From: Aneurinibacillus tyrosinisolvens
Lineage (GTDB): Bacteria > Bacillota > Bacilli > Aneurinibacillales > Aneurinibacillaceae
Length of the DNA stretch: 48,495 nt
Assembly: GCF_001015055.1 (NCBI RefSeq)
Contig: NZ_BBWZ01000038.1
Coordinates: forward strand, 1-48,495
Direction: 5' to 3'
This document shows positions 1 to 7,440 of the stretch, one piece after another. Every line of letters begins with the position of its first letter. The stretch's first letter is position 1. Below the pieces are notes generated by a model that saw nothing but the letters and a program-made list of their open reading frames with translations, had not been told where the DNA came from and ran no database searches. The position numbers were made by a program, and so were the translations under genes.

Positions 1-22
1 TTCAGTTTTGAAGGTGTAATGG

Positions 23-60
23 AAAAGGCCTCTATCCGGCGTGGGTAGGGGCCTTTTTGT
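23..60 (+). terminator. Intrinsic terminator of an upstream transcript
   Basis: AAAAGGCC (23-30) pairs with GGCCTTTT (50-57), extended by CTA/TAG, and ends in a T run. No gene precedes it in the window. The bases before it (TTCAGTTTTGAAGG at 1-14) are nearly complementary to the rRNA leader segment CCTTGAAAACTGAA near 48430, so the upstream transcript may be an rRNA or tRNA operon. That last point is inference. Confidence 0.75.
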
Positions 61-75
61 ATTAGCAAAGTAAAA

Positions 76-227
76 GAACCGTAAGGTTCGTTAAACAAAA
101 AAGACCGCAATTGTCTCCATCACCCCGCTACCCAGATGTTTTGCGGGCTCTGCTCGCAGGGAGGTGGAGCGGACAGTTTCTACTTCTTTGCGGAAGGGAA
201 AGGCAAGTAGACTGAACTCCCTTTTTT
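76..227 (+). ncRNA. Structured RNA-like element, copy A (unknown family, ends in a terminator)
   Basis: The segment has hairpins GAACC-GTAA-GGTTC (76-89), AGAC..GTCT (102-116), CCCGC..GCGGG (124-147) and a 3' terminator-like domain. In that domain AGGGAG (158-163) pairs with CTCCCT (217-222), CAGT (174-177) with ACTG (211-214), and CTACTT (180-185) with AAGTAG (205-210). The domain encloses the loop GCGGAAGGGAAAGGC and is followed by a T run. The loop and stem recur at 14304-14372 with a compensatory change. The element ends well before the pstS promoter at 394-422, so it looks like an independent RNA or the tail of an upstream transcript rather than a pstS riboswitch. The family is not recognised. 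Confidence 0.5.
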
Positions 228-349
228 CGCCCCTTCCTTTTTTCATTTCTTAATAAAAAATTTACAATTTTTCTTACCTGTCTAAAAACTGAGTGAATTC
301 AAGGGATCCAAGCCATGGAGAAAGCTGGAAAGAAGCGCATTTTTAAAGG

Positions 350-388
350 TGTAAACGAATTGTAAAGAAAGCATAAAGATAATGTAAA
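350..388 (+). promoter_or_regulatory. Putative PhoP-binding (Pho box) repeats upstream of pstS
   Basis: Four hexamers TGTAAA (350), TGTAAA (361), CATAAA (372) and TGTAAA (383) are spaced exactly 11 bp apart. Read on the minus strand they are TTTACA-like, matching the Bacillus PhoP consensus TT(A/T/C)ACA with 5-bp gaps. They abut the -35 region of the pst promoter. The period and location are seen directly; PhoP binding is inferred from the family rule and from the phosphate-transport genes downstream. Confidence 0.7.
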
Positions 389-393
389 ATACC

Positions 394-422
394 TTGTTCC
401 ATGATTCGACAACGTTTATCAT
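394..422 (+). promoter_or_regulatory. pstSCAB promoter
   Basis: TTGTTC (394-399), a 17-bp spacer and TATCAT (417-422) form a weak sigma-A-type promoter directly after the Pho-box repeats. The weak -35 fits an activator-dependent promoter. The leader to the pstS start is about 60 nt. Confidence 0.55.
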
Positions 423-488
423 GAATCTCGTAAGTCAGCAAGAAAATATTGAAATGAAGCAGCAAAAATTTTAAGGGGGCTTTTCCAG

Positions 489-1619
489 GTGAATTTCAAG
501 AAATTTGGTTTTCTGTTTATTGCAATCATCATGGCTTTTTCTCTGGCAGCTTGTGGTTCTAACAACCTGACTCCAGAAGGCAACAAAGATGCACAAAATA
601 CACCGAAAACAGATGGTGGAAATAATGCCGCGGGTGGCGACGCAACTTTGCTTAACGGAGCAGGCTCCACCTTTATCAATCCTTTGTTTTCTAAAATGTT
701 CAGTGAATACGCTAAATCGCATACAGATGTAAAAGTTAACTACCAGTCTATCGGTTCAGGTGGCGGTATTAAACAATTAATTGCAAAAACAGTTGACTTT
801 GCAGCATCCGATGCTCCAATGAAAGAAGATGAAATTAAATCTGCAGGCGGAAATGTCCTTCACATCCCTGCAACACTCGGTGGTGTAGCACTAGCCTACA
901 ACCTTGATGGTGTAAAAGATCTTAAGTTAACCGCTGAAAACGTGGCTGACATTTATAACGGTAAAATCAAGAAATGGAACGACGCGAAAATTGCAGCAAA
1001 CAATCAAGGTGTAAAACTTCCTGCAACGGATATCTTCCCGGTACACCGTTCTGACGGTTCCGGTACAAGCAGCATTTTCACTACCTACTTAAACGATGCA
1101 GTTCCAACTTCTTGGCCGAAAGACTTAGTAGGTAAATCGATCAAGTGGGCAAACGTAGGTACAGGTGCGAAAGGTAACGAAGGTGTAGCGGGACAGGTTC
1201 AAAACACTCCAGGATCCATTGGATATGTTGAATTAGCTTATGTTATTCAAAATAACATGACAGTGGCACAAGTTAAAAACAAAGATGGCCAGTTTGTAAA
1301 ACCATCGCTTGATACAGTAAGTGCAGCGGCAGCCGGAGGACTTTCAAATATTCCGGAAGATTTGAAAGTAAAGCTGGTAAACCAACCTGGTAAAGACAGC
1401 TATCCAATCGTAGGTGCTACATGGGTTCTAGTACCTCAAGATTTGAAGATGGATAAAGCAAAAGCTGAGAAAATGCTTACTATGCTTCAATGGTCTCTTA
1501 CAGATGGCCAGCAATATGCTAGCGATTTACAGTACGCTCCACTTCCAAAAGAACTTCAGGATAAGGGCGTTGCTAAATTGAAAACAGTAAAAGTTAATGG
1601 TGAACAAGTTCTGAAATAA
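489..1619 (+). CDS. pstS: Phosphate ABC transporter substrate-binding lipoprotein PstS
   Basis: This is the extracytoplasmic phosphate-binding lipoprotein that feeds the PstCAB permease. The 376-residue product starts with a positively charged, hydrophobic signal peptide and has the lipobox LAAC, so Cys22 should be lipidated and anchor it to the outer face of the membrane. A Gly/Asn/Asp-rich linker (about 24-52) precedes the binding domain. The phosphate-binding loops GAGST (about 57-61), SIGSGGGIKQ (about 87-96) and SDGSGTSS are all present. The start is GTG with AGGGGG about 10 nt upstream. It is first in a pstSCAB operon behind Pho-box-like repeats, so induction by phosphate starvation is expected. 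The hairpin after it probably lets pstS be expressed more highly than the permease genes. Confidence 0.96.
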   Translation: MNFKKFGFLFIAIIMAFSLAACGSNNLTPEGNKDAQNTPKTDGGNNAAGGDATLLNGAGSTFINPLFSKMFSEYAKSHTDVKVNYQSIGSGGGIKQLIAKTVDFAASDAPMKEDEIKSAGGNVLHIPATLGGVALAYNLDGVKDLKLTAENVADIYNGKIKKWNDAKIAANNQGVKLPATDIFPVHRSDGSGTSSIFTTYLNDAVPTSWPKDLVGKSIKWANVGTGAKGNEGVAGQVQNTPGSIGYVELAYVIQNNMTVAQVKNKDGQFVKPSLDTVSAAAAGGLSNIPEDLKVKLVNQPGKDSYPIVGATWVLVPQDLKMDKAKAEKMLTMLQWSLTDGQQYASDLQYAPLPKELQDKGVAKLKTVKVNGEQVLK

Positions 1620-1649
1620 GTAACATTAAAATAAGCAGTACTATTAGAG

Positions 1650-1693
1650 AAGCGTGCAAAAAACTCTAACTTGGAGTTTTTTGCCGCTTTTTT
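1650..1693 (+). terminator. Attenuator-like hairpin between pstS and pstC
   Basis: GCAAAAAACTC (1656-1666) pairs with GAGTTTTTTGC (1674-1684), flanked by AAGCG/CGCTT with one bulged T, and ends in six T. It has full intrinsic-terminator form inside an operon. It probably gives partial termination and protects the pstS mRNA 3' end, the usual way to make excess binding protein over permease. Confidence 0.75.
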
Positions 1694-1715
1694 CAAGAGA
1701 ATAGGAGTGTAATCC

Positions 1716-2639
1716 TTGAAGAAAAGATATGGAGATCAAATCTTTAAAGCGATAGCTTACATTTTCGGATGTTCGATTATTGCGCTGTTGGGCATAATGT
1801 TATGGGAAATGTTCCGCGGATCCAGCTTTGCGATAAATAAATACGGCCCGAGTTTTCTTTTTAGCCGCGCATGGGATCCGGTAGCGGAAGAATTTGGCGC
1901 CTGGCCTTTTATTTACGGTACAATTGTTTCTTCTCTCCTGGCTCTATTAATTGCAACCCCAATTAGTATCGGTATTGCAATTTTTCTTGTTGAAGTTGCA
2001 CCAAAATGGTTTCGTGATGTTATCGGATTTTTAATCGAGTTGTTAGCGGCTATTCCGTCCATTGTATATGGCCTTTGGGGAATTTTTATACTCTCTCCTA
2101 TTATTCGCGAATATATCGCACCGTTATTTATTAATACGCTGGGAACATTTATCCCGTTCTTTAAAGGACCTTCTTTTGGCGTTGGTATTTTCACGGCGGG
2201 CGTTATCCTGGCCATTATGATTATTCCAACCATTGCTTCCATTTCCCGTGAGGTATTAATGGTTGTACCAGATGCACAGCGAGAAGCTGCGCTGGCCCTA
2301 GGTGCGACAAAGTGGGAAATGATTCGAAAAGCTGTACTGACTTATTCTCGTTCAGGCATCCTTGGCGCTATGATTATCGGTCTTGGCCGCGCAATCGGGG
2401 AAACAATGTCTGTAACCATGGTTATCGGAAATCGACCGGAAGTTCCGGATTCAATATTTGATCCTGCTTATACTATGGCCAGTGTAATCGCGAATGAATT
2501 TAATGAAGCTTCCTCTAATCTTTATCTGTCAACTTTAATTGAAATCGGCTTCTTATTGTTCGCTGTTACATTAGTAGTAAATATCTTTGCGCGATTCCTC
2601 GTCTGGTCTACTTCCAGAGGCGTACAGGAGGCGAAATAA
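1716..2639 (+). CDS. pstC: Phosphate ABC transporter permease PstC
   Basis: PstC is one of the two integral membrane subunits forming the phosphate channel. The 307-residue product has about six hydrophobic segments and the cytoplasmic EAA loop (EAALALGATKWEMI, from about residue 190) that docks onto the ATPase PstB. The start is TTG at 1716, with AGGAG eight bases upstream; no better ATG exists nearby. The stop codon overlaps the pstA start (TAATG), suggesting translational coupling. It belongs to the pst operon, downstream of the attenuator hairpin. Confidence 0.95.
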   Translation: MKKRYGDQIFKAIAYIFGCSIIALLGIMLWEMFRGSSFAINKYGPSFLFSRAWDPVAEEFGAWPFIYGTIVSSLLALLIATPISIGIAIFLVEVAPKWFRDVIGFLIELLAAIPSIVYGLWGIFILSPIIREYIAPLFINTLGTFIPFFKGPSFGVGIFTAGVILAIMIIPTIASISREVLMVVPDAQREAALALGATKWEMIRKAVLTYSRSGILGAMIIGLGRAIGETMSVTMVIGNRPEVPDSIFDPAYTMASVIANEFNEASSNLYLSTLIEIGFLLFAVTLVVNIFARFLVWSTSRGVQEAK

Positions 2640-3517
2640 TGGACGCTGCAATACAGGATGCAAAAAGAAAAAAGGCAGATAGATTAAGCGCAAAAATTGG
2701 TAAACGGAGAGCGTTTAGCTCCTTTATGGTTGCTTTAACTGTATTAAGCATGATGCTTGCGCTCACACCTTTGTTCAGTATTCTTGGGTATGTAATTGTA
2801 AAAGGTGCCTCTGCCCTCAATCTTAGTTTCTTCACCCATTTGCCTGCACCTCCCGGTGAGATAGGGGGAGGAATGGCAAACGGAATTATAGGGACCTTTA
2901 TTCTTATCGGACTTGCTTCGGTTATTGGGATTCCGATTGGACTTATGTCGGGTATTTTCTTATCTGAATACGGGAGAAACCGCCTTGGTAAATTAGTTTC
3001 ATTCCTGACGGATATTCTGCTCGGTGTGCCTTCTATTGTTGTCGGGATTGTTGTATATGCTCTTGTTGTGCTTTCTATGGGGGGATTCTCTGCTTATGCT
3101 GGCGGGATTGCCTTGGCTTTTATTATGCTCCCTGCAGTAACAAGAACAACAGAAGAAATGCTAAAGCTTGTACCGAATAATATCCGGGAAGCGGGTCTTG
3201 CTCTTGGAATTCCAAAGTGGCGTGTCATCTTACTCATTATCCTGCCAACAGCACTTCGGGGTATCATTACCGGTGTTATGCTAGCCATCGCCCGTGTTGC
3301 CGGAGAAACAGCCCCGCTGCTGTTTACTGCTTTTGGCAACATGTACTGGAACAAAACGCTGAATGAGCCAATTGCTTCGATGCCTGTTCTCATATTCAAC
3401 TACGCGATTTCCCCTTATGCTAGCTGGAAGGCTCAAGCATGGGCAGGGGCTTTAACGCTCATTCTTATGGTTGTTATTTTAAACGTATCAGCACGCTTAT
3501 TAACGAGAAAGCGATAA
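2639..3517 (+). CDS. pstA: Phosphate ABC transporter permease PstA
   Basis: PstA is the second permease subunit and pairs with PstC. The 292-residue product has a basic cytoplasmic N terminus, about six membrane spans and an EAA loop ([15 protein letters not shown], from about residue 181). The ATG overlaps the pstC stop by one base and has AGGAGG just upstream, which decides the start. The length is typical of the family. It is followed after 20 nt by pstB. Confidence 0.95.
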   Translation: MDAAIQDAKRKKADRLSAKIGKRRAFSSFMVALTVLSMMLALTPLFSILGYVIVKGASALNLSFFTHLPAPPGEIGGGMANGIIGTFILIGLASVIGIPIGLMSGIFLSEYGRNRLGKLVSFLTDILLGVPSIVVGIVVYALVVLSMGGFSAYAGGIALAFIMLPAVTRTTEEMLKLVPNNIREAGLALGIPKWRVILLIILPTALRGIITGVMLAIARVAGETAPLLFTAFGNMYWNKTLNEPIASMPVLIFNYAISPYASWKAQAWAGALTLILMVVILNVSARLLTRKR

Positions 3518-3537
3518 AAAATAGAGGTGGAAAAGCG

Positions 3538-4305
3538 ATGGTTATTACACAGCCGATGATCGAAGCGAAAAATTTGAATTTATGGTATGGAGACTTCCAT
3601 GCAATTAAAGATATCAACATGAAGGTTGAAAAAAACAAAGTGACCGCTTTTATCGGGCCTTCTGGCTGCGGAAAATCAACCTTCTTGCGTGCGATTAACC
3701 GCATGCATGAAGTGATTGAAGGCGCCAAAGTAAAGGGAGAGCTTATTGTAGAAGGGGAAAACATTTACGAAGCGGATCGTGACCCTGTAACGGTGCGCCA
3801 GCAGGTTGGAATGGTATTCCAGAAGCCGAACCCGTTCCCAACCATGTCGATTTATGAAAATGTAGCAGCAGGTCTCCGCATTAACGGGATTCGAAACAAA
3901 AAGCAGCTCGACGAAGTCGTGGAGAAATGCTTAGTTCAAGCGGGCCTGTGGAACGAAGTGAAAGATCGTTTAAATAAGAACGCGATGGGGCTGTCCGGCG
4001 GGCAGCAGCAGCGTCTTTGCATTGCCAGAACGCTCGCTGTTGAACCGGAAGTGGTTTTAATGGATGAGCCGACATCTGCGCTTGATCCGATTTCTACCCA
4101 GAAGGTAGAGGAACTGCTTTTTGAATTGAAGAAGAAGTACACGATTATCATCGTTACACACAATATGCAGCAGGCGGCACGCGTTTCAGATTATACCGCT
4201 TTCTTCCTCCTGGGAGAAATGATCGAATTTGATCAGACGGAAACGATTTTTACAAACCCGCAGGACAAAAGAACAGAAGATTATATTTCCGGACGTTTTG
4301 GATGA
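3538..4305 (+). CDS. pstB: Phosphate ABC transporter ATP-binding protein PstB
   Basis: PstB is the cytoplasmic ATPase that powers phosphate import through PstC/PstA. The 255-residue protein has Walker [10 protein letters not shown] (about 40-48), signature LSGGQQQR (about 152), Walker [12 protein letters not shown] (about 172-182) and the H-loop VTHNMQQA, all intact. The ATG at 3538 has AGAGGTGG at good spacing; an upstream in-frame extension into pstA lacks such a site. It ends the operon at a strong terminator. There is no phoU directly after it, unlike many bacteria; phoU is found at 45142. Confidence 0.96.
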   Translation: MVITQPMIEAKNLNLWYGDFHAIKDINMKVEKNKVTAFIGPSGCGKSTFLRAINRMHEVIEGAKVKGELIVEGENIYEADRDPVTVRQQVGMVFQKPNPFPTMSIYENVAAGLRINGIRNKKQLDEVVEKCLVQAGLWNEVKDRLNKNAMGLSGGQQQRLCIARTLAVEPEVVLMDEPTSALDPISTQKVEELLFELKKKYTIIIVTHNMQQAARVSDYTAFFLLGEMIEFDQTETIFTNPQDKRTEDYISGRFG

Positions 4306-4318
4306 TATAATTTTTCAC

Positions 4319-4350
4319 AAAGCCATCGTAAAAATACGGTGGCTTTTTCT
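4319..4350 (+). terminator. Intrinsic terminator after pstB
   Basis: AAAGCCATCGTA (4319-4330) and TACGGTGGCTTT (4335-4346) form a 12-bp stem with an AAAA loop and a T run. It ends the pst transcript. Confidence 0.9.
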
Positions 4351-4398
4351 AATGGGAAGAAGAAAGAATGGGGTAAAATACAGGAGGAGGTGATACGC

Positions 4399-5082
4399 AT
4401 GGAAGAAAAAATCCCTTTTGCTATCTTCTTTGATATGGACGGTACGCTGCTGCAAACAGAGAATATCGCTTTGCCAGCAGTGCGGGACACATTTGAACAG
4501 TTAAAGCGGGAAGGGACTATTCAGGGAGAGATCCCATCCGATAAAGAAATTATCAATGTATTTGGAATGACGACGGAAGAGCTGTGGAACAAGCTGCTGC
4601 CTGATGGATCAGAGGAAACTAAGCACAAAGCAAACGGGGTAATGCTTGATTTCAATATCAAGCGGTTGAGGCAGAAACAGGGCCGGCTTTATCCTGAAGT
4701 AATACAAACGCTGAAGTCCTTGCGTGAGAAAGGGATCCCGCTTTTTGTCGTGAGCAATGGGATGGAAGAATATATCCAGGCGGTTTGTGAAAATGCAAAC
4801 CTGCTCCCTCTTTTTACCGATTTATACAGTGCAGGGCGGTTTCATACAGCGACGAAGAACGATCTTGTTGCCCTTTTGCTGAAGGATTATCAGATTGAAC
4901 GGGCGGTCATGGTAGGGGATCGACACTCAGACGTAGAAGCAGGGCGGGTAAATGGCCTCTTTACGATTGCCTGCGACTTTGGATTCGCCAAAGACGGTGA
5001 GCTGGACGGAGCCGACGAACGGATTCGCCGGTTTTCTTCCATTATTCCCATCATTGAAAAACAGAAAGAAAATCGTAAGTGA
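4399..5082 (+). CDS. HAD-superfamily hydrolase (phosphatase-like)
   Basis: The 227-residue protein is a haloacid dehalogenase-type hydrolase. Motif I is FFDMDGTLL (Asp12 nucleophile, Asp14 acid), motif II VVSNG near residue 117, a conserved lysine follows, and motif IV is GDRHSD near residue 173. The helical insertion after motif I is the C1 cap typical of phosphoglycolate phosphatase/beta-phosphoglucomutase relatives. Substrate cannot be read from sequence. The start at ATG 4399 is set by GGAGGAGGTG upstream. It stands alone between two terminators, so it probably has its own promoter. Confidence 0.85.
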   Translation: MEEKIPFAIFFDMDGTLLQTENIALPAVRDTFEQLKREGTIQGEIPSDKEIINVFGMTTEELWNKLLPDGSEETKHKANGVMLDFNIKRLRQKQGRLYPEVIQTLKSLREKGIPLFVVSNGMEEYIQAVCENANLLPLFTDLYSAGRFHTATKNDLVALLLKDYQIERAVMVGDRHSDVEAGRVNGLFTIACDFGFAKDGELDGADERIRRFSSIIPIIEKQKENRK

Positions 5083-5103
5083 AGTTTCGCTTAAGATTTT
5101 TTT
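5071..5103 (+). terminator. Terminator after the HAD hydrolase gene
   Basis: An imperfect stem AATC-g-TAAG..CTTA-a-GATT (5071-5098) is followed by seven T. It overlaps the last codons of the hydrolase gene. Confidence 0.65.
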
Positions 5104-5125
5104 GTTATGCGAGAGAAAAAAAGGG

Positions 5126-5165
5126 TACATAACTATAAGGATACATAACTATAAGGAGACATAAC
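5126..5165 (+). repeat. Short tandem repeat, 16-bp unit
   Basis: The unit TACATAACTATAAGGA occurs at 5126-5141 and 5142-5157 without mismatch, followed by a partial third copy (ACATAAC). It sits between the hydrolase terminator and the ctsR promoter. Each copy contains AAGGA. No function is evident. Confidence 0.85.
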
Positions 5166-5218
5166 ACTTAAATCGAATATAAAAAGGAGGCAGAGGCAAC
5201 AATAACAGCATAGAGGAC

Positions 5219-5247
5219 TTGAAAGTAAATAAAAATGTCAGTATAAT
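5219..5247 (+). promoter_or_regulatory. Sigma-A promoter of the ctsR operon
   Basis: TTGAAA (5219-5224), a 17-bp spacer and a perfect TATAAT (5242-5247). The CtsR operator begins four bases downstream, so repressor would block initiation. Confidence 0.85.
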
Positions 5248-5250
5248 TAA

Positions 5251-5273
5251 AGTCAAAGAAAGTCAAAGTCAAA
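5251..5273 (+). promoter_or_regulatory. CtsR operator
   Basis: AGTCAAA-GAA-AGTCAAA (5251-5267) matches the CtsR heptamer direct repeat RGTCAAA-NAN-RGTCAAA, with an extra overlapping AGTCAAA at 5267-5273. Its place at the transcription start predicts autorepression of ctsR-mcsA-mcsB-clpC, relieved by heat and protein stress. Confidence 0.88.
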
Positions 5274-5301
5274 GTCGAGCGCTGATGGAGGAGGTGGGAA
5301 C

Positions 5302-5760
5302 ATGAGGAATATATCCGACATCATTGAACAACATCTAAAGAATATTTTGCAGCAAAGCCACAATGGTGCGGTGGAAATACAGCGCAGCGAACTGGCTGAT
5401 AGATTCCAATGTGTTCCTTCGCAGATTAATTACGTTATCAGCACCCGTTTCACTACAGAAAAAGGATATCTTGTAGAAAGTAAACGCGGCGGGGGCGGAT
5501 ATATTCGCATCCGGAAAGTTGAAATCATTAATCAGCAGCGCTTCTACTATAAACTGATGGAGAGTATCGGAGACAGCATTACAGCTGCGGTGGCGGAGAA
5601 TATTATTATCAGGCTTGCGGAAGAGGGAATTATTACAGTGAAAGAGATGAGTTTAATGAAGGCCGCAATAGGACGATCACTCACTTGCGTACCGGTTTCC
5701 GCGCGTGATAACCTGCGGGCCCACCTTCTGCGCTCTATGCTTATGGCTATTTTTATGTAG
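5302..5760 (+). CDS. ctsR: Transcriptional repressor of class III stress genes CtsR
   Basis: CtsR is a dimeric winged-helix repressor of clp genes and of its own operon. The 152-residue product has an N-terminal HTH and the Gly-rich wing RGGGGYIRI (about 62-70), which reads the heptamer operator and acts as the heat-sensing element in homologues. A helical dimerisation domain that contacts McsB/ClpC follows. The ATG has GGAGGTGG upstream. It is the first gene of the quality-control operon, with the operator described at 5251-5273. Confidence 0.96.
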   Translation: MRNISDIIEQHLKNILQQSHNGAVEIQRSELADRFQCVPSQINYVISTRFTTEKGYLVESKRGGGGYIRIRKVEIINQQRFYYKLMESIGDSITAAVAENIIIRLAEEGIITVKEMSLMKAAIGRSLTCVPVSARDNLRAHLLRSMLMAIFM

Positions 5761-5797
5761 CAAATTTTTATCACGTAAATTCAGGAGGAGACGCTTT

Positions 5798-6322
5798 ATG
5801 ATTTGTCAGGAATGTCATCAGCGTCCGGCAACGCTGCATTTTACGAAAATTGTTAATGGGGAAAAAACCGAATCTCATGTTTGTGAAATATGTGCTCAGG
5901 AAAAAGGAGAACTGTTTCCGGATGGGATGAATAACTTTTCCATACATCATCTGCTATCCGGCTTACTGCTTAATAATACAGAATCCGGGGCGAATCCCTT
6001 TGAAGTAAAGCAGGAAAAGCCGCTCCGTTGTGAGAACTGCGGTCTTACGTATTCACAATTCAGCAACAGCGGGCGTTTTGGCTGCAGCAATTGCTATGAA
6101 GCGTTTGAGGAAAAGCTCGATCCGCTGTTCCGCCGGGTCCATGGGAATACACACCACAGCGGGAAGGTTCCCGAACGCTCCGGGGGAACCATTAAGCTGA
6201 AAAAGGAAATGGCTCAGTTGAAGAAAGATCTTTACCGCTGCATTGATCAAGAAGAATTTGAGGAAGCAGCCCATCTTCGTGATCGGATTCGCGAGCTAGA
6301 GCAGCAAATTGGAGGTTTGTAG
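5798..6322 (+). CDS. mcsA: McsA, zinc-binding activator of McsB
   Basis: McsA stimulates the protein arginine kinase McsB and helps deliver clients to ClpC. The 174-residue protein begins MICQECHQRP and has several CxxC pairs (Cys3/Cys6, a second pair near 29-32, then CENCG and CSNC near 80-100), as expected for a zinc protein. It ends with a UVR-like coiled segment (EEFEEAAHLRDRIRELEQQ). The start at ATG 5798 is preceded by AGGAGGAG; an upstream in-frame extension overlaps ctsR and has no homology. Confidence 0.93.
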   Translation: MICQECHQRPATLHFTKIVNGEKTESHVCEICAQEKGELFPDGMNNFSIHHLLSGLLLNNTESGANPFEVKQEKPLRCENCGLTYSQFSNSGRFGCSNCYEAFEEKLDPLFRRVHGNTHHSGKVPERSGGTIKLKKEMAQLKKDLYRCIDQEEFEEAAHLRDRIRELEQQIGGL

Positions 6323-6334
6323 GAGGGAATTAAG

Positions 6335-7402
6335 ATGTCTTTCCAGAAGTTTATTACCAATGCGGTAAGTGAATGGATGAACGGGGAAGGTGCTGACGCC
6401 GACATTGCGATTAGCAGCCGGGTCCGTCTGGCACGGAATCTCCGCGAACATCCCTTTCCCATGCTTGCGACAGACGTACAGTCGGAGCAGATTATTCAGA
6501 AAGTAGAACAAGCCATGCGGGATGATGCCTTTAACCAGCTTGGAGCGTTCGAGATGATAAAGATGGACGATCTTTCCATGCTGCAAAAAAGGGTGCTTGT
6601 TGAAAAGCATCTCATCAGCCCTAATCTCGCTGCAGAATCCCGGAAAGGTGCAGCCGTCCTGAGCGAAAATGAGGACATAAGCATCATGATTAACGAGGAG
6701 GATCACCTTCGCATTCAATGTCTGTTTTCCGGTCTTCAGCTTAAAAAAGCCTGGGAAGCGGCTGATAAAATTGATGACATCTTTGAGAAACACGTTGACT
6801 TCGCATTTGATGAGCAGAGGGGATTTCTAACGAGCTGCCCTACAAATGTCGGAACAGGTATCCGCGCTTCTATCATGATGCATTTGCCGGCACTCGTCCT
6901 TACCCAGCAGATTAACCGGATCCTATCGGCGATTACACAGGTGGGCCTGGTGGTAAGAGGGCTCTACGGTGAAGGGAGTGAAGCGACCGGGAATCTGTTT
7001 CAAATCTCCAACCAGGTTACCCTTGGCCAATCTGAGATAGAGATTATTGAAAACCTGGACAGCGTAGCACGGCAAATCGTTGAACAGGAACGGGCCGCCA
7101 GACGCCACCTTATGGAAAATAGAAGGCTTCAGCTGGAGGATCGAATCTGCCGTTCGTATGGGATTTTAACAAACGCGCGCACGATTGAATCGAAGGAGGC
7201 GTCTGACAAACTGTCAGATGTAAGGCTGGGAATTGACCTTGATGTTATTAAAGGCATTCCCGTTCATATAATGAATGAACTTATGATTATGACACAGCCC
7301 GGTTTTCTCCAGCAGCATGCAGGACAGCAGCTTACTTCATCTTCCCGCGATGAACGGCGGGCCCGTCTGATCCGTGAACGTTTGCAATCAGCAATGGAAT
7401 AG
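6335..7402 (+). CDS. mcsB: Protein arginine kinase McsB
   Basis: McsB phosphorylates arginines on CtsR and on damaged proteins, marking them for ClpC-ClpP. The 355-residue protein is phosphagen-kinase-like. The arginine-rich nucleotide site (SSRVRLARNLR, about 28-38) and the catalytic segment CPTNVGTG (Cys near residue 168) are intact. An RxxxGT-like C-terminal loop (EGSEATGN) is present. The ATG at 6335 has AGGAGGG nearby and lies 12 nt after mcsA. Confidence 0.95.
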   Translation: MSFQKFITNAVSEWMNGEGADADIAISSRVRLARNLREHPFPMLATDVQSEQIIQKVEQAMRDDAFNQLGAFEMIKMDDLSMLQKRVLVEKHLISPNLAAESRKGAAVLSENEDISIMINEEDHLRIQCLFSGLQLKKAWEAADKIDDIFEKHVDFAFDEQRGFLTSCPTNVGTGIRASIMMHLPALVLTQQINRILSAITQVGLVVRGLYGEGSEATGNLFQISNQVTLGQSEIEIIENLDSVARQIVEQERAARRHLMENRRLQLEDRICRSYGILTNARTIESKEASDKLSDVRLGIDLDVIKGIPVHIMNELMIMTQPGFLQQHAGQQLTSSSRDERRARLIRERLQSAME

Positions 7403-7440
7403 TATAATGAATTAACTACCCTTTTGGAGGTGTCTATTTT

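Noticed and set aside
295..318. GAATTC, GGATCC and CCATGG spaced nine bases apart, resembling a cloning linker
   Set aside because: The surrounding sequence continues naturally into the Pho-box promoter and no vector sequence is seen; three palindromes here are most simply chance.
4952..5164. 70-codon plus-strand frame overlapping the HAD gene end and the tandem repeat
   Set aside because: It overlaps a well-supported gene in another frame and its tail is just the translated repeat.
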